Positions 2,955 to 5,029 of a stretch of DNA of 5,029 nucleotides are shown one piece after another (the stretch's first letter is position 1; each line of letters opens with the position of its first letter). The stretch lies in NCBI GenBank assembly GCA_011041825.1, contig DRAO01000014.1, positions 1-5,029 on the forward strand. The letters run 5' to 3'. Under the pieces are notes generated by a model. The model had not been told where the DNA came from and made no database searches. It worked only from the letters and a program-made list of their open reading frames with translations. The DNA is from Chloroflexota bacterium (GTDB taxonomy: Bacteria > Chloroflexota > Anaerolineae > SpSt-600). The position numbers were made by a program, and so were the translations under genes.

Positions 2955-5029
2955 ATGGCGAAAAAACCGGCCGCCCTCATTATCGGAGCAGGCATCGCCG
3001 GCATCCAGGCAGCCCTGGACATAGCTGACGCCGGGTTCCCCGTCTACCTGGTGGAGCGGGAGCCCAGCATCGGCGGGCATATGGCGCAACTCGATAAAAC
3101 GTTCCCCACCCTGGACTGCTCATCTTGCATCCTCACACCGAAGATGGTGGACGTCGCCCGGAACCCCAACATCACCCTGCTGACCCTCTCCGAAGTGGTC
3201 TCGGTGGAGGGCGAGGCAGGGGACTTCCGGGTGCGCATCCGCCGCAAGCCCCGCTACGTGGATGAAACCAAGTGCACTGCCTGCGGCGACTGCGCCAAAG
3301 AGTGCCCGGTCATCGTCCCCAACGAGTTCGACCTGGAAGTGGGGATGCGCCATGCCACCTACATTCCTTTCCCCCAGGCCGTGCCCAATAAGTACGTGAT
3401 TGACAAGCGGGGCGTCGCCCCCTGCAAGGACGCCTGCCCCGCCCACATTGATGTCCAGGGCTACGTGGCCCTCATCGCCCGGGGCAAGTTCAAAGAAGCT
3501 CTGGCCCTTATCTACAAGACCGTACCCTTCCCCGGCGTCCTGGGGCGGGTTTGCCCCCACCCGTGCGAGCAAGCCTGCAACCGGGGCGGCGTTGACCAGC
3601 CCGTCGCCATCTGCGCCCTGAAGCGCTTCGTGGCCGATTGGTGCATGGGGCGTGGGGCGGGAGGCGGGGAACGTGGAGCGTGGGACGAGGTGCTTTCCAT
3701 CGTCCGTGAGACCCACTTCGCCGACCGCCCCTCGCCCCCCGCCCCCCGCAAAATCGCTATCGTAGGCTCCGGCCCTGCCGGGCTCACTGCCGCCTACTTC
3801 CTGGCCCTCTGGGGCTACAAGGTCACCGTGTTCGAAGCCCTGCCGGTGGCCGGAGGGATGATGGCCGTGGGCATTCCCGAGTACCGGCTCCCCAGGGATG
3901 TGCTCAAGGAGGAAATCGAGCGCATCAGGTCCCTGGGCGTGGAAATCAGGCTCAACACCCCCGTTGGCCCTAATGGGGTGAGCCTGGACGAACTGCGCAG
4001 GGAATACGACGCCGTCTTCCTGGCGGTGGGAGCCCACAAAGGCCGACGCCTGCGGATTGAGGGCGAAGATTTGGAGGGCGTGCTGCCGGGCGTGGAGTTC
4101 ATCCGCAATCTCAACCTGGGCAGGCCCGTGAAGGTAGGCAAGAAAGTGGTGGTCATCGGCGGGGGCAACGTGGCGATAGACGCCGCCCGCTCGGCGGTGC
4201 GCCTGGGAGCCGAGAACGTCGCCATCGTTTACCGTCGCTCCCGTGCCGAGATGCCCGCCAGCCCCTGGGAGGTGGAAGACGCCGAGGAAGAGGGCGTGCG
4301 CATCGAGTTCCTGGCCTCGCCGGTGCGCATCCTGGGCGAAAACGGCAAGGTCACCGGCATCGAATGCATCCGTATGCGCCTGGGCGAACCGGACGAAACG
4401 GGCCGCCGTCGCCCCATCCCCATCGAAGGCAGCGAATTCGTCATTGAGTGCGACACCGTAATCCCGGCCATCGGGCAGATGGCTGATGTGGAGGCTCTGG
4501 GAGCGGAACTCGAAACCGGGCGGAGAGGCACCATCCAGGTCAACCCGGCCACGATGGAGACCAACATCCCTGGCGTCTTCGCCGGAGGCGATGCGGTGCT
4601 CGGCCCGGCCACCGTCATCGAGGCCATCGCCCAGGGCAGGCGTGCCGCCGAAGCAATAGACCTCTACTTGCGGGGCGAGCCCATCGAGCTCCCCGAACCC
4701 CACTGGCACGTGGTTTCGCTGGAAGAGGTGGAAACCCAGTTCCGCAACTTCCCACTGGAGAAGCGGGCTTCGCCCAGGCCTCGCCATCCCATCCCCAGGC
4801 TCCCGCCGGAGGAGCGGGTGAAGTCCTTCGCCGAGGTGGAGCTGGGCTTCGACGAGGAGACGGCAGTGGCCGAGGCGGAACGCTGCCTCAACTGCGCCGT
4901 TTGCTCCCTGTGTATGGAATGTGTGCGGGCCTGCCAGGCCAAGGCCATCAACCACCAGATGCAGGAGCAGTACCTGGACGTAGAAGTGGGAGCCATCATC
5001 GTCGCCACCGGATACGACCAGTTCGATGC
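2955..5029 (+). CDS. HdrA-like flavoprotein with inserted GltD/NfnB-like NAD(P)H oxidoreductase module (3' end outside window)
   Basis: The frame is open from the ATG at 2955 to the window end (691 residues); GAGGTG at 2941-2946 is the ribosome binding site. The N-terminus is HdrA: FAD-binding G11-x-G13-x2-G16, C55-S-S-C58 in the [13 protein letters not shown] segment, a first ferredoxin cluster C107-x2-C110-x2-C113-x3-C117-P, and the typical [15 protein letters not shown]. There the HdrA sequence breaks off and a GltD/NfnB-like module begins: cysteines 157, 161, 200, 204, 208 and 220, a second FAD site G271-S-G-P-A-G276, an NAD(P)H Rossmann site G402-G-G-N-V406, and GVFAGGDAV near its end. 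After six cysteines (644, 647, 650, 653, 656, 660) the HdrA sequence resumes with [19 protein letters not shown]. HdrA is the FAD-bearing, electron-bifurcating subunit of heterodisulfide-reductase complexes; the insert would add an NAD(P)H site. Electron flow with the FdhB-like protein is inferred. A glycine-rich linker (about residues 231-246) derives from a heptamer repeat. Confidence 0.9.
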   Translation, partial: MAKKPAALIIGAGIAGIQAALDIADAGFPVYLVEREPSIGGHMAQLDKTFPTLDCSSCILTPKMVDVARNPNITLLTLSEVVSVEGEAGDFRVRIRRKPRYVDETKCTACGDCAKECPVIVPNEFDLEVGMRHATYIPFPQAVPNKYVIDKRGVAPCKDACPAHIDVQGYVALIARGKFKEALALIYKTVPFPGVLGRVCPHPCEQACNRGGVDQPVAICALKRFVADWCMGRGAGGGERGAWDEVLSIVRETHFADRPSPPAPRKIAIVGSGPAGLTAAYFLALWGYKVTVFEALPVAGGMMAVGIPEYRLPRDVLKEEIERIRSLGVEIRLNTPVGPNGVSLDELRREYDAVFLAVGAHKGRRLRIEGEDLEGVLPGVEFIRNLNLGRPVKVGKKVVVIGGGNVAIDAARSAVRLGAENVAIVYRRSRAEMPASPWEVEDAEEEGVRIEFLASPVRILGENGKVTGIECIRMRLGEPDETGRRRPIPIEGSEFVIECDTVIPAIGQMADVEALGAELETGRRGTIQVNPATMETNIPGVFAGGDAVLGPATVIEAIAQGRRAAEAIDLYLRGEPIELPEPHWHVVSLEEVETQFRNFPLEKRASPRPRHPIPRLPPEERVKSFAEVELGFDEETAVAEAERCLNCAVCSLCMECVRACQAKAINHQMQEQYLDVEVGAIIVATGYDQFD
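3647..3688 (+). repeat. six-unit degenerate heptamer array inside the HdrA-like gene
   Basis: Six gapless heptamers fit the pattern GRRRCGN; the first is GGGGCGT, the fourth GGAACGT and the fifth GGAGCGT. The array spans 42 bases, exactly 14 codons, so the reading frame is kept, and it encodes the Gly/Arg-rich stretch [14 protein letters not shown]. It lies in the linker between the cysteine-rich N-terminal part of the GltD-like module and its FAD-binding site, a place that can tolerate extra residues. Position and degeneracy suggest an old repeat insertion or expansion. Confidence 0.7.

Noticed and set aside
3120..4955. A 611-codon open frame on the minus strand
   Set aside because: It lies opposite the HdrA/GltD-like gene, whose + strand translation has clear cofactor motifs. 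Its product is rich in His, Gly, Ala and Asp with no recognisable motif, the typical shadow of a GC-rich gene.

Overview
The window reads as a fragment of an anaerobic bacterial chromosome. Its two ends carry GC-rich, cysteine-rich flavin/iron-sulfur electron-transfer genes of the FdhB/HdrA type. Between them lies about 2.4 kb of visibly lower-GC accessory DNA (line 1621-1680 has 25 G+C of 60; line 4141-4200 has 42 of 60). Gene content and degenerate heptamer repeats would suit a Chloroflexota-like anaerobe, but taxonomy is inference only.

Layout, all on the + strand: (1) 1-579, C-terminal part of an FdhB/FrhB-like protein with two [4Fe-4S] motifs; (2) 581-608, a short heptamer repeat; (3) 675-1297, a DUF5678-like small protein overlapping a retropepsin-like aspartic protease; (4) about 1345-1475, a compact structured RNA that resembles the HEARO/omega-RNA class placed upstream of IscB/IsrB nucleases, followed by a strong ribosome binding site and a 39-codon ORF that may be the broken start of such a nuclease; (5) 1519-1911, an unrecognised protein ending in a probable ribbon-helix-helix domain, with no convincing start; (6) 1963-2106, a start-less open frame that may be an antitoxin ghost; (7) 2090-2841, a PIN-domain toxin overlapping a UPF0175-like antitoxin; (8) 2955-5029, the first 691 residues of an HdrA-like flavoprotein whose second ferredoxin region is interrupted by a complete GltD/NfnB-like NAD(P)H oxidoreductase module. 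A 42-base heptamer repeat sits in frame in its linker.

The outer genes probably belong to one electron-transfer complex: the FdhB-like protein would pass electrons between a formate dehydrogenase or similar partner and the HdrA flavin centre, while the GltD-like insert supplies an NAD(P)H site. The inner genes are unrelated small addiction-like modules and a mobile-element RNA, so the middle looks like an accessory insertion into a metabolic operon. The HEARO-like RNA without an intact nuclease and the nested HdrA-GltD architecture are the most interesting parts.
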